Below, in pieces: positions 8,932 to 18,485 of a DNA stretch of 64,000 nucleotides (its first letter is position 1; each line of letters opens with the position of its first letter). The translations under genes and the position numbers were made by a program. Under the pieces are notes generated by a model. That model was not told the origin of the DNA and did no database searches. It saw only the letters and a program-made list of their open reading frames with translations. The DNA lies in contig VXMJ01000072.1 of NCBI GenBank assembly GCA_009841145.1, positions 1-64,000 of the forward strand, in the 5' to 3' direction. The DNA comes from Caldilineaceae bacterium SB0661_bin_34. Lineage in GTDB: Bacteria; Chloroflexota; Anaerolineae; Caldilineales; Caldilineaceae.

Positions 8932-10692
8932 ATGGCTCTGCCCTTTCTGCACCCGGATCAATCGGCGTTCATCCCGATTCGTCGGGCCGGTGGCCTGTAT
9001 GTCGACAAGACCGGTCACCTGCGCAAGCTGTTGGCTCCGGCCGATGGCCCTGGCTCCCAGTTGCAGTCGAAATACGCCTTCCTGGCCAGACCCCGCCGTT
9101 TTGGCAAGACGTTGCTGGTTTCTACCTTGGAGGCCTTCTTCCAGGGCGATCTGCCAAGGATGGGAAGTCCCGACAACGCTTCCTTTGATCCCAATGCCGG
9201 GGAGCGGGCCGAACTGTTCAGGGGTACCGCTGTCGAGGACCTCGTTCGCCAAACCCGAGTGCATCCGGTGGTGCGGCTCAACTTGGCAATGGCGACCTCG
9301 GACACCCCTGAACGGTTGCAAACCAGGCTTCTGGCGCACTTGGAAAGTGTTTATACCAGTTGGCATGGCCGGGGAGTGGCAACCGGCATTGAACCTCAAA
9401 CCGTGGGTGGTTTTGTTCAGTTCCCACCACCGCCCACAGGTTCCGAATCGGTTCCCGCTGTTGCCCGCTTGGAACGCTTGCTGCATGTACTCGAACGGCA
9501 ATTCGATGCCCCTCCCGTGGTTCTAATCGACGAGTATGATGCACCGCTCACCCACCTGCTGGGCAGAGACATCGATCCTGAACCCTTCATCGCGGTGTTG
9601 AGGGAGTTCTTCGGCCTGCTCAAGCATTTGGAAGAGCAACTGTACTTCGTGTTCATCACGGGCATCAGTCGCTTTGCTCACGTGAACCTGTTTTCCGCCC
9701 TGAACAACCTCAAGGACATCTCGTGGGATCCCGACTATGCGGATCTGTGCGGGTTCAGGGAAGAGGACCTGCAAGATTCACTGCTGCCTTACCTGCAGGC
9801 CGGTGCCGTAAACCTTGGCAAGCCTGTCGAGGATGTGACGCAGGAACTGCGGGATCACTACAACGGGTACTGCTTCGGTGTTCCGGGATTTGATGACAAC
9901 GTTTACAACCCCTATTCGCTCCTGAACTGCCTGGACGACATGCAGGGCGCGGCCGCCGCCAGGTGGAAACTGTTCGGATGGCCCAACTACTGGTCCGAGT
10001 CGGGAACCCCTCGGTTTCTGGTGCGGATGGCCCGGAACGGAGACCTCCCCCTGGCCAAGGAGCCACCTGCGATCCATCAGCTGATGCGGACCACCTACGA
10101 CCTGAACAACATCGACTACGGCAGCCTGATGCTGCAGACCGGTTACTTCACGCTGCGGATGGACCAAGGGCGAAGACTGCGGTACGACTATCCCAACAAC
10201 GAGGTCCGGCTGACCTTCGCTTCCAGCTTGCTGGAGAGCTTCGGCCGGTATGCCAACACCGACGAACTGACGGAACTGCACCGGGCCTTGGCGATCGAGG
10301 ACTACGCAGACTTCTGCACGCGGCTGAACACCTTCATGGCGGGGATACCGGGCGAGAAGATCACCGGCGAGACCGACTGTCACTTGATCCTGCACGCCCT
10401 GTGCCAACTGATGCGGGTCGAGTTCCAGTCGGAGGTGCACCAGTTGGGCGGCCGGTCGGACCTGGAGGTGCTTTTCTCCGGGCATGTCTGCATATTCGAG
10501 TTCAAGTACAACCAGTCGGTAGAGGCCGCCCTGGAACAGATCGAGGCGCGCGATTATGGTCGTCGGTACTTTGCCTCCGGGCGGCGCGTGGTGGCGATCG
10601 GCCTGAACTTCGTCGCTGGCAGTGCGGAGGTGCCGCCCCGCATCGAATACCAGGCGCGCGTTCGAGGCTTGTCCGATCCCGACTCCGACTGA
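8932..10692 (+). CDS. AAA-ATPase-like protein with C-terminal PD-(D/E)XK nuclease-like domain
   Basis: The N-terminus carries the family signature YVDKT (about residue 24), a Walker A variant ARPRRFGKT (52-60), a Walker B region VVLIDEYDAP (about 198) and FITGISRF. The C-terminus has a PD-(D/E)XK-like core, GGRSDLEVLF followed by IFEFKYN (about 506-527). This matches the AAA-ATPase-like plus PDDEXK_9 proteins common in Bacteroidetes, Chloroflexota and gut bacteria. Their cellular role is unproven; nuclease and selfish-element roles have been suggested. The ATG at 8932 is chosen because MALPFLHPD immediately precedes the conserved start. Its 3-prime end overlaps the convergent gene by 139 bases. 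Confidence 0.85.
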   Translation: MALPFLHPDQSAFIPIRRAGGLYVDKTGHLRKLLAPADGPGSQLQSKYAFLARPRRFGKTLLVSTLEAFFQGDLPRMGSPDNASFDPNAGERAELFRGTAVEDLVRQTRVHPVVRLNLAMATSDTPERLQTRLLAHLESVYTSWHGRGVATGIEPQTVGGFVQFPPPPTGSESVPAVARLERLLHVLERQFDAPPVVLIDEYDAPLTHLLGRDIDPEPFIAVLREFFGLLKHLEEQLYFVFITGISRFAHVNLFSALNNLKDISWDPDYADLCGFREEDLQDSLLPYLQAGAVNLGKPVEDVTQELRDHYNGYCFGVPGFDDNVYNPYSLLNCLDDMQGAAAARWKLFGWPNYWSESGTPRFLVRMARNGDLPLAKEPPAIHQLMRTTYDLNNIDYGSLMLQTGYFTLRMDQGRRLRYDYPNNEVRLTFASSLLESFGRYANTDELTELHRALAIEDYADFCTRLNTFMAGIPGEKITGETDCHLILHALCQLMRVEFQSEVHQLGGRSDLEVLFSGHVCIFEFKYNQSVEAALEQIEARDYGRRYFASGRRVVAIGLNFVAGSAEVPPRIEYQARVRGLSDPDSD

Positions 10693-13184
10693 TCGGTTTT
10701 GTTCCGTTGCCAGAGCAGCCCCGCCAGTGCCAAGTTCATGGCGGCCACGTCCGGCAGCATCCAGAAAGTGTCCACCATCGAGTGGGCCAGGCCGGCCGCC
10801 AATGCCGCGGCCAGACCCGTGCCCATCAGGTCGCGGGTGTCACGGCTGCGATGTCGCAGGCCAGTCCACAGGAGCGGCAGCAGGATCAGGACGGGCAGCA
10901 AGCCCCAGCCACCCCAGCGCAGTATCGACTCCAGTAGCACGTTGTGCGGATGATGCAGATCGGGCGAAATCCCAGGATTGAACGGTGCCCGGTCCATGTG
11001 CATCGCAAAGCGGTCCGGACCGGGCCCCAGAGGGTTTGATTTGGAGATCAGCTCTGCACCGTACTGCCAGATGTCAATCCGGGCCTGAATCGGTTCTGCA
11101 TCCGTCAAGCGGTCCCACAGGGGCCCGAAGTTTGAGCCCCAGCCGTAGAGCAGGAGGCCGATAGTCAGCGCACTTGCCGCCACCAATCCGATTTTTGGTC
11201 GGTCATTGGGATGCGAATCTGCATCAAGGTTTGGAGCTTGCCGGCCCCGCCGCCCGGTGAGTGTCCACAACAGTCCCGCGGGAAGGCCGAACAACAGGGC
11301 GCTCCGGCTGATGGTTGCAAACAGGGCCGCTGCATGCAGGGCCACTGCCGCTGCAGACACGGCTCTGGCGGGTTTGGTCTTCGCCAACCCGTACAGCGCC
11401 GCGGCCACCCACAGGCCCCGTTCCGCAATCATGGCGGCGTGGTTGGGGGAGAACGTTAGACCGGACAGGCGCACCGCGCCCGTTGTTTGGTGCACCTCGG
11501 TCAACCACTCGCCCAGGCCCTGCACGGAGAAAAGGCATGTGCCGATGACCAGTGCCACGGTTCCACCCTGCCACGCTCGTTGTCCCCGGGCCTGTTGCAG
11601 CGTTGTCGCGAGCACGCCCAATGGCAGCCAGTCAAGCAGCAGGGTCGCCTGCGACCCGGAAGTGTCGGGCGAATGGGCCAGTCCGTAGACTGCCAGTCCG
11701 AACCAAGCCGCGGCAAACCAATGGGCCGCCGATACCGTTCGCAGATCCGCCAACCGCCGAGGCCAGCCCTTGGCCGCCTCCGCCAGTGTCCGGGGCATCA
11801 GGCCCAGCAGCAGGAGATGGGCAGGACTTAGGGAAATCAAGGATGTTCCCAGCAGGGAACCCGAGTCGGCGTGGACCTGTTGGAACGGCAGGGCGACCAA
11901 CATCAGCCACCAGTTGTGCACGGGCCACACAAAGGCCAGCCCGCAAAGCAGGACCAGCCCGCAGCTTGTCCACAACCAGTTGTGGGAAGCCACCGCAAGG
12001 ATCAGGATCGTTGCCAACATCGCCAGCACCGCCATGTCCCGGGGAAGGTGAGCCCCGGCATCCGACCGGCCGGCCAGAATTGTGTGCACCGGTTTCGTGG
12101 CGGTGCCAAGGCCGCGCACGGCCAGGACCGCCGCCATCAGCCAGATCAACCCCAATAGCGGCGTGGTTCGCTGCGGAGGCAAGGCGACCTCCCTGAAGTC
12201 GATTCCGAACCGGTCAAACAGGCAGTGCCCAGGAGTGGCGCCGACTGCGGCCGTCCCCAATTGGTAGCCGTACAGTTCACCAGTTCCCGGTGCCGCGGGA
12301 TTGGGCCGGACGAGCGTAAGCGACGCCACCGGACGCCGGCTCGCGTCGGGTGCCGAGACTGCCGCGGACAGCAATGCAACCAGGTTGGCTTCGGCATTGT
12401 CGAACGGCACCAGAGCGGGAGCCAGTTGCAATCCTCCCATTGCTTCGATGCCCCTTGATTGTCTGAACCTCCGGATCCAGTCCGACCGGTCGAACACGAC
12501 CGAACCTGCGGGGCTTTCCGGTCTAAGAGGCGCCGACAACAGGCACAGTCCGTTCCTTTCGGAGTTCATGGCTGCGGCCGCGGCGCTGACCATCTGGCCG
12601 TACCGCACCGGATGCACCGGGAACGGAAAGCCGTCCCGTGCACCGTTGGCGGTGGAGCCCATCTGAATATGGGTGACAGTGGGTCCGAGTTCGCGCACCG
12701 CCTCCCTCGCGAACCGCGCATATTCGTTCGGCCAGGTGGAGGGAAGGCCGGGATCATCCCTGCCCCAATGGGCGGCCGGATCCGGCTCCTCCGCCAGTTC
12801 GGGCGGCACACCGTCGAGGATGAGCACCGGCAATGCACCTTCGTTCCGAACCCGGTTCAGTCGGGTGCGCACCTCCTGCCAGTCCGTCCTGGGTTCCTGC
12901 GTGGATTGCCAGTGTGCCGACACAAACACGATTGTCGGGTTTGCCTCCGAGCGTTCCGTGTCGGATTCCAGACACAGTTTTGTTTTCGCAATGGTTTCTT
13001 CGCTACTGCAATCAAGGTAGGCTACGGGGGCTTCGGCGGCCAGAACAGATGTATCCTGAACCGGTCTGTCCACCAATAGGGGGCGCAGGCTCACTGCCCA
13101 CACGTCCGGTACAATCGCCAGCAGCAGCCACAGTGGCAGTGACCGGATCAGCATGCCCGCGATGTACCTGCCTGAGAGGCGCAT
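10554..13184 (-). CDS. O-antigen ligase/polymerase-like membrane protein with extracytoplasmic N-terminal domain
   Basis: An N-terminal signal-anchor (MLIRSLPLWLLLAIV) is followed by about 300 residues with TIM-barrel-like features (VLILDGVP, YARFAREAVRELGP, HIQMGSTAN). About ten transmembrane segments of the Wzy/WaaL type then follow, with RSALLF and the typical HPHNVLLESILRWG loop near the end. Such proteins join or polymerise surface polysaccharide. The NEP-type glycosidase acid/base motif is absent (GSTAN in its place), so the barrel-like domain is probably not hydrolytic; that comparison is tentative. Possible starts are a GTG at 13211 and ATGs at 13184 and 13154; none has a clear ribosome site. 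The last 46 or so codons lie antisense to the AAA/PD-(D/E)XK gene. Confidence 0.75.
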   Translation of the reverse strand: MRLSGRYIAGMLIRSLPLWLLLAIVPDVWAVSLRPLLVDRPVQDTSVLAAEAPVAYLDCSSEETIAKTKLCLESDTERSEANPTIVFVSAHWQSTQEPRTDWQEVRTRLNRVRNEGALPVLILDGVPPELAEEPDPAAHWGRDDPGLPSTWPNEYARFAREAVRELGPTVTHIQMGSTANGARDGFPFPVHPVRYGQMVSAAAAAMNSERNGLCLLSAPLRPESPAGSVVFDRSDWIRRFRQSRGIEAMGGLQLAPALVPFDNAEANLVALLSAAVSAPDASRRPVASLTLVRPNPAAPGTGELYGYQLGTAAVGATPGHCLFDRFGIDFREVALPPQRTTPLLGLIWLMAAVLAVRGLGTATKPVHTILAGRSDAGAHLPRDMAVLAMLATILILAVASHNWLWTSCGLVLLCGLAFVWPVHNWWLMLVALPFQQVHADSGSLLGTSLISLSPAHLLLLGLMPRTLAEAAKGWPRRLADLRTVSAAHWFAAAWFGLAVYGLAHSPDTSGSQATLLLDWLPLGVLATTLQQARGQRAWQGGTVALVIGTCLFSVQGLGEWLTEVHQTTGAVRLSGLTFSPNHAAMIAERGLWVAAALYGLAKTKPARAVSAAAVALHAAALFATISRSALLFGLPAGLLWTLTGRRGRQAPNLDADSHPNDRPKIGLVAASALTIGLLLYGWGSNFGPLWDRLTDAEPIQARIDIWQYGAELISKSNPLGPGPDRFAMHMDRAPFNPGISPDLHHPHNVLLESILRWGGWGLLPVLILLPLLWTGLRHRSRDTRDLMGTGLAAALAAGLAHSMVDTFWMLPDVAAMNLALAGLLWQRNKTDQSESGSDKPRTRAWYSMRGGTSALPATKFRPIATTRRPEAKYRRP

Positions 13185-13247
13185 CCCCGGACGAGTTACC
13201 GGCACCACCACCCCACCCTGAGATCCCTACGTCCGTCTCGAAGTTCC

Positions 13248-14099
13248 ATGCCGGATTTTCGTCAACGCATCAGCTTGGTCGGTTGGGTCATGGCGCTTTT
13301 GATGACCTTGACCCTGGTATGGCAACTGCCTGACATCACCTGGACCTCACCCCAGATTTTCGGGCGCGATTTCTCCGTAACCGCGACGCCCAACGTCATA
13401 GAGGGTCTGTTGGCGCTGCTGGTGTCCTTTGCCGTCTCCGACAGCATCATCCAGGTTCACCCTCGCCTGCAGGCACTTTCAGCCATCCAAAGGCTGCAGC
13501 GGTTCTGGCCCGTCTACAGCCTGCCGGCCGCGGAAGCCCTGGTGGTTGTGGTGGCCCAGCCGGTATCGGATGTACCGGCCCTGTCGGCGTTGGGCATGGT
13601 CGTGGCCATTGGCGCCTACATGCTGACCCAGTTTCTGTTGTATGAGTCCCTCGATCTGTCCACTCCCCACATCGGACAGTTTGTGTTTGTTCTGCATGGA
13701 CTGGCCTACATAACCGGTCTGCTGCTGTTCTTGCTGGTCTACCAAAACAAGGGCAGCCACCTGGTGGCCGTGCCGTTCATAGGAGCCACGGCGGTGCTCC
13801 TTGCCATGGAGTTGTTGCGGCGGGAGGATGTCACAAATCTTGGGTTGCTGCGATCCACGGGCATTGTCGGATTGGCGATGGCGGCCGCGGCCCTACTGAT
13901 GACCATCACCAATCTTTCCAATCTAACGCAGGGCATCTTGCTGCTGTGGATGTTCTTCCTCATGATTAGCAACTTCCAGGACGGACTGCCGAAGTCCTGG
14001 CGCAACCGGCGCCTGTTGGAGTACCTCTGTTTTTCGCTCCTGGTTCTGGTGTTGGCGGTCCTGATCGAAAACGGCAGCCTCCACCTGACCCTCGCCTGA
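13248..14099 (+). CDS. Multi-pass membrane protein, function unknown
   Basis: The 283-residue product has about eight hydrophobic segments (first at residues 10-28, last near the C-terminus) separated by short loops and no recognisable catalytic motif. It starts divergently from the polysaccharide ligase-like gene with a short gap and ends three bases before the convergent glpD. The divergent pairing suggests shared control with the surface-polysaccharide gene. Confidence 0.65.
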   Translation: MPDFRQRISLVGWVMALLMTLTLVWQLPDITWTSPQIFGRDFSVTATPNVIEGLLALLVSFAVSDSIIQVHPRLQALSAIQRLQRFWPVYSLPAAEALVVVVAQPVSDVPALSALGMVVAIGAYMLTQFLLYESLDLSTPHIGQFVFVLHGLAYITGLLLFLLVYQNKGSHLVAVPFIGATAVLLAMELLRREDVTNLGLLRSTGIVGLAMAAAALLMTITNLSNLTQGILLLWMFFLMISNFQDGLPKSWRNRRLLEYLCFSLLVLVLAVLIENGSLHLTLA

Positions 14100-14102
14100 G
14101 TA

Positions 14103-15791
14103 TTACGGCAGGTTCACGCCGTGGCGCCGGGCCAGGAGCAGCGTTGTCTCCTTGATTTCCCGCTGGCGCCGGTTCTCGGACCATCCCAGAATGGGCGCGG
14201 CCATGCGTGCGACGGCCTCCAGCAGTTCCGGTGTTGTCTCACCCAGCATGGCCATCAGCGTGCGCCGCTGCATGATGTCCTCCAGGCAGGCCACCATCTC
14301 TGTGCGGCAGATGTGGGCGACTTCCCCGGCCAGGTACCTGGAACCCGGCAGCCGCTCGTCCATACCCGGGTGACTGCAGGCCTTGGCAACGACAGCTGCC
14401 GTGGTGCCGTACCGGTCGTACAGGGCCTCCGCGTCCGTCGGTTTCAGCCGGCCGTCCAAGGTCGCGTCCCGAATGGCCCGTTCCTTGTCCGCCTTCGTGC
14501 GGGGAAGGTTTGCGCCGCCCCCAATGGGTGTGCCCCCGGTCGCGGAGGTCCGTTTCCGGCCCAGTTCCCCAAGTACGCGGTTGGAGGCCTGTTCGGCGAA
14601 GGCCCGGAAGGTTGTCCACTTGCCCCCCACCAGCGAGAGAACCGGGAGGGCCGACCCAGCTCCCCGGTGCAGGTGCAGACTGTGGTCCCTGCTGATTTGC
14701 CCGGCTTCCCCTTCGCCCCTCCCCAAAGGCCGCACACCGCAGTAGCGGTATACAACGTGCCGTGCGTCCATCTGGATTCCGGGAAACATCTGCGGTACCA
14801 AGGCCAGCAGATAGGCCTCCTCCTCCGGGGTGCATTGATCGGCGTCCGGATCGTCGGTGCGGATGTCCGTGGTGCCCAGCAGCACCCGGTCGTGGAAGGG
14901 ACAGATCAGCACAATCCTGCCGTCGGCGGCCTCGAAGAAGATCATATGTCCCCCGAGTGCGGCGAACAGGTTCGGATGGTCCAGCACCAGATGGGAGCCC
15001 TTGGTGCCGCCTATCAGGCGGGAAGCCTGTCCCAGATTGCCGTTCACCCGGTCGATCCAAGGGCCTGCCGCATTGACCACGATGCGCGGTTCCACCACAA
15101 GTTCGCGCCCAGTGGCTTCGTCCCTGAGCTTCACTTGCGCATCCGACATGCCGGCAACGGACACGTAGTTGAGGGCCAGGCACTGCCGGGACCTTTGCAT
15201 GCCCTCCGCCACCAGTTCCCAGATTAGCCGTTCCGGGTGCAGGATGAGGGCATCGTGGTACAACGCACAGGCCTTCAATTCCGTGGTCAGGTGTGGCAGA
15301 AGACGGCCCACATCGGTTCGGTTCAGCACCTGGTGCCCGGGCAGGTCGTTGTCGACGGTGTTGGAGAACAGACTGTAGAAGGCCAGCCCGATTCGGACCA
15401 CCCAGGCTCCCCTGGGACTGGCCCGGTCCCGCAGCCGCAGAAATCGCAGGGGGGCGTTCAGCAGCCCCGAGCCGCGCGTTCGCAGCGGCATGGCCGTGGG
15501 GAGCGGTTTGACCAGATGTCCGGCATTCGACAGTAGCCGGTTGCGTTCCTGTACGGCTTCGCGCACCAGGCGGAACTCGCCGTACTCGAGGTAGCGGATG
15601 CCGCCGTGGGCCAGGTGGGAGGACGCCGCACTCGTTCCGGAACCGAAGTCTCCCTTGTCCACTAGCAGGACCGACAGGCCCTGGGCTGCCAGATCCCGGA
15701 ATACGCCGGCGCCGTTGACTCCGGCTCCGATCACCAGAACATCGAAACGCGTCCGGGCAGCGAGTTTACCCAGGGCGATGTCCCTGTTCAT
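14103..15791 (-). CDS. glpD: Glycerol-3-phosphate dehydrogenase, FAD-dependent
   Basis: The enzyme oxidises glycerol-3-phosphate to dihydroxyacetone phosphate and passes electrons to the quinone pool at the membrane. It has the FAD-binding motif VIGAGVNGAGVFRD (about residues 20-33), the GlpD signature SSHLAHGGIRYLEYGEF, and a C-terminal DAO_C domain with YRYCGVRPL and GGKWTTFRAFAEQ. The length of 562 residues is normal. It lies 97 bases downstream of the PhyH-HEAT gene on the same strand. The other glycerol genes (glpK, glpF, plsY) are about 28 kb away. Confidence 0.95.
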   Translation of the reverse strand: MNRDIALGKLAARTRFDVLVIGAGVNGAGVFRDLAAQGLSVLLVDKGDFGSGTSAASSHLAHGGIRYLEYGEFRLVREAVQERNRLLSNAGHLVKPLPTAMPLRTRGSGLLNAPLRFLRLRDRASPRGAWVVRIGLAFYSLFSNTVDNDLPGHQVLNRTDVGRLLPHLTTELKACALYHDALILHPERLIWELVAEGMQRSRQCLALNYVSVAGMSDAQVKLRDEATGRELVVEPRIVVNAAGPWIDRVNGNLGQASRLIGGTKGSHLVLDHPNLFAALGGHMIFFEAADGRIVLICPFHDRVLLGTTDIRTDDPDADQCTPEEEAYLLALVPQMFPGIQMDARHVVYRYCGVRPLGRGEGEAGQISRDHSLHLHRGAGSALPVLSLVGGKWTTFRAFAEQASNRVLGELGRKRTSATGGTPIGGGANLPRTKADKERAIRDATLDGRLKPTDAEALYDRYGTTAAVVAKACSHPGMDERLPGSRYLAGEVAHICRTEMVACLEDIMQRRTLMAMLGETTPELLEAVARMAAPILGWSENRRQREIKETTLLLARRHGVNLP

Positions 15792-15888
15792 TTCCGGGGG
15801 GACCCGTGGTAGTCAGGACGGGCGGACCCGGTGCGGCTGACGGCGATGGGCCAACCTGGACGAGGCAGCCCGTCGGCACAGGCCGGGA

Positions 15889-17235
15889 TCAGTTGTCCAT
15901 GATATGAAGTGCCAACTGCGAGTTGGACTTCACGTACTTCACGTCCGAGGACACGGCCTGTTTCAGGTCTCCGGCGGCATCCTGGGCATTCCGGGCCATC
16001 TTGCAGAGGGCCAGGGACGAATTCTGCGCAACGCGCGGCGCGGCATCGGACAGGTGCCGCCCCAGCACCGCGGCACTGGTTCCGTCGTCGTCGAGGATGC
16101 CCAGGGAAAACGCCGCGTTGCGGCGCACCCACTCCGAGTCGTCCTCCATGGCATTGACGAGTGCCGGGATGGCTCCCCGGGCCGGAAAGCCGATGTCGCC
16201 GAGTCGATCGGCGGCGCTGGCCCGGATCCACCAGTGTTCGCTGCCCAGGCTTTCTTGGAGGCGCTCCACGGAAGTACCGTTGGCGGCCGTCAGGCCGTGG
16301 GTGCTTAGGAGTTCGCTCGGATTGCGGAAGCGGCCCGTGACATTGCTCTCGAGTTTGTTCACCGATTCGTCGGTCCAGTAGTCGAAGAGACGCTTGCAGC
16401 CGTCCTCGCCCGCGGCGCCCAGCCGGTAGGCGGCGTTCATGGCCCGGTGTTCGTCCGGGTGGTCGAGTTCCGCTCCCAGGGCGTCCAGATCGGCCCCGTT
16501 GGTGCCGATACTGTCGTCGGTTCGGCCCAGGTGCCAGTTCCAGATGGATTGCCAGATTGGATCGGCATTGTGGTTGTAAACATGCTGCGGACCCATCCAC
16601 ATGTCCGAATCGCTGTACCAACTCGGCGCGACCGGCTCGGACGACCGGCAGAACAGGAACTTGTTCATGTACCGGTTGCGGTCGGTGTTGTTGGACAGGC
16701 CCCGGTGCCAGACATCGTAGTGAACGAAGACAATGTTGCCCGCCTCGGCGACCAGCGGGATCTCGTCGTGTTTGCGGGCGGCGTCGGGAGTGATGAAGTA
16801 CTGGGTCCCCGGCCGCACGCCGGTCGGACCGATAGCCATCGGCGTGTCCTGCGGGTAGTAGAAGGCCATGGCCCATCGGACTCGGTGGTGTCGGACAAAA
16901 TGGTCGGCCGGAATGCTGTCCTTGTGATCGTGCTGGGCCTGGCGGCGGGGCGGTGTCAGGTGGCAGTGGCGGTGTGGATACATGAAGTAGTCCTCGCCCA
17001 GGATGCTGGTCAGGGTGCCGACGACCAGTGGATGATCGAACACCTCCTTGAGCATGGGCACGGCATCGTAGACGTCGTCGCCCGGATTGCCCTGTGCCGC
17101 AAATACCTCCTCGGTCTCTGCATAACAGGCCTCATGGAAACCCGTGTCCATGGGCAGCGAGAACTTCAGGTATCCGTTCACGATGAACGCCCGCATCTGG
17201 GCGTCGTTCAGCAAATAGTCCTCAACGGTGGTCAT
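15889..17235 (-). CDS. Phytanoyl-CoA dioxygenase (PhyH)-like protein with C-terminal HEAT repeats
   Basis: The N-terminal ~240 residues look like a PhyH-family Fe(II)/2-oxoglutarate oxygenase. There is a candidate metal pair in HKD (within HDHKDSIPADH), the distal metal His in HYDVWHRGLSN and a following Arg in NRYMNKF. The C-terminal ~130 residues are HEAT/PBS-lyase-like repeats (WWIRASAADRLGDIG, SEWVRRNAAFSLGIL). The substrate cannot be told from sequence. The HEAT part may bind a partner protein. It lies upstream of glpD on the same strand, so the two may be cotranscribed. Confidence 0.8.
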   Translation of the reverse strand: MTTVEDYLLNDAQMRAFIVNGYLKFSLPMDTGFHEACYAETEEVFAAQGNPGDDVYDAVPMLKEVFDHPLVVGTLTSILGEDYFMYPHRHCHLTPPRRQAQHDHKDSIPADHFVRHHRVRWAMAFYYPQDTPMAIGPTGVRPGTQYFITPDAARKHDEIPLVAEAGNIVFVHYDVWHRGLSNNTDRNRYMNKFLFCRSSEPVAPSWYSDSDMWMGPQHVYNHNADPIWQSIWNWHLGRTDDSIGTNGADLDALGAELDHPDEHRAMNAAYRLGAAGEDGCKRLFDYWTDESVNKLESNVTGRFRNPSELLSTHGLTAANGTSVERLQESLGSEHWWIRASAADRLGDIGFPARGAIPALVNAMEDDSEWVRRNAAFSLGILDDDGTSAAVLGRHLSDAAPRVAQNSSLALCKMARNAQDAAGDLKQAVSSDVKYVKSNSQLALHIMDN

Positions 17236-17360
17236 GAGGTAGGAGTCCGTGTCCGCTTGGTTGGAATGTGGGTTGGGCTCGCCATTGTATACCGGCCCTC
17301 ACCGTGGGACTGCCGGGGCTAGGGGCATCCGCCCGCGCGGTGGCCGCGAGACACTTTCCC

Positions 17361-17383
17361 TGGCACTGTTTCAGTTTTGTTGG
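17361..17383 (+). repeat. Dispersed repeat, copy 2
   Basis: GGCACTGTTTCAGTTTTGTTG matches the copy at 43561 at all but one position over its first 22 bases. It sits in the 271-base gap between the PhyH-HEAT and DUF2306-like genes, where no gene is recognised. Confidence 0.6.
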
Positions 17384-17506
17384 GACTGGCTTGGGCCGAA
17401 ATGGTCGGCTTTATTCATGATGGCGACGGCCAAGGCAATTTGGCGGATCTTGTGCTGACGGCGGAGCCGTGGCCAAGGAGATTCGGACAACGCCTACTGT
17501 CACCAC

Positions 17507-18160
17507 TCAACGGAGCGGACGAAGGCCGTATTTCACGATGCGTAGATTCCACCAGACTATCACCGGAACCATCACAATCGTGGGCAGAATCCAGGGCAAC
17601 CACACGGGCTCCATGTCCACGTTCACCACCGTGACCGCAGTCACGGTGGCAATGGTGGCGGCCAGCATGTTGGTCAAATGGCGCTGCAGTCGCTGACGGC
17701 CCCCGCCCTTGCGACTCCGCGTCTGTCGCCGAAAGTAGATGGCGTCCGCCGCCGCCAGGGCGATGGCGATTACTGCGAACACCAGCATGGTGACCCATTG
17801 GCCATCGCCTTCTCCTAGCAGGAAGGCACCGTAGATCAGCATGCCGATGCCGGTCAGGCCCAGGATCGCGATCGAGGCCCAGTCGACAGTCTGCGGCCGA
17901 CCGCTGCGGTTGACCGCGAACCGCCATCCGGCCAAGACAAGGTAGAAGCTGAAAACGGCTATCAGCAGCAGGAAGACGTCGGCTCCGAATATGGCCAGCG
18001 GCACTGCCGTCAGGAATACGACCGTCATGCCGATGGCGTATACCCGCCCCACATTGGCGTGGGCCTTGCCACCCTTGCGGGTTGCCAACGCGGTGGCGGC
18101 GCTGAAGAGGGCGATGGTTCCTGCCGCAATATGCAGGTACAGTAAGGAAGTTTGCAGCAT
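17507..18160 (-). CDS. DUF2306-like integral membrane protein
   Basis: The 217-residue product has about six hydrophobic segments. It begins with LLYLHIAAGTIALFSAATAL and the motif RKGGKAHANVGRVYAIGM, which resembles the start of DUF2306 membrane proteins (first helix, then G..H...G). Function is unknown. The ATG at 18160 is chosen because it begins right before the first helix; the frame is open to 18214. No clear ribosome site is seen. Confidence 0.65.
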   Translation of the reverse strand: MLQTSLLYLHIAAGTIALFSAATALATRKGGKAHANVGRVYAIGMTVVFLTAVPLAIFGADVFLLLIAVFSFYLVLAGWRFAVNRSGRPQTVDWASIAILGLTGIGMLIYGAFLLGEGDGQWVTMLVFAVIAIALAAADAIYFRRQTRSRKGGGRQRLQRHLTNMLAATIATVTAVTVVNVDMEPVWLPWILPTIVMVPVIVWWNLRIVKYGLRPLR

Positions 18161-18485
18161 GGCGGGGATCTTTCCCGAGGCAGTGGCTGGCTCAATCGTA
18201 CAGGACCGTGGCATTCAAGTTGTACAAAGTCCACATCACTGGTCGCAACCTGCCCGGACCTGTGCCATTTACCAAGTTCTGACAGAGAGCAGCGGGGAGA
18301 CGATCAAGATGTCGTTAGGTCGGGTGTAGGCTACGGCCACCTCCAGCCCCGTGTGCTTCGCGGCAGGCACGGCGCTGGAATGAGTGTCTATGTAGATTGG
18401 GGCACAGTCTGTCGCCGCGAGCGTGTCCTGCTCATGGCAGTATCCTGATTATGGGCGCGTGTGTAGCTACTGAGAACCCAACAAC
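18161..18485. other. Divergent intergenic region, nothing recognised
   Basis: This 325-base gap separates two divergently read genes and presumably holds both promoters. I could not pick out convincing -35/-10 pairs, a hairpin or a small gene. Confidence 0.35.
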
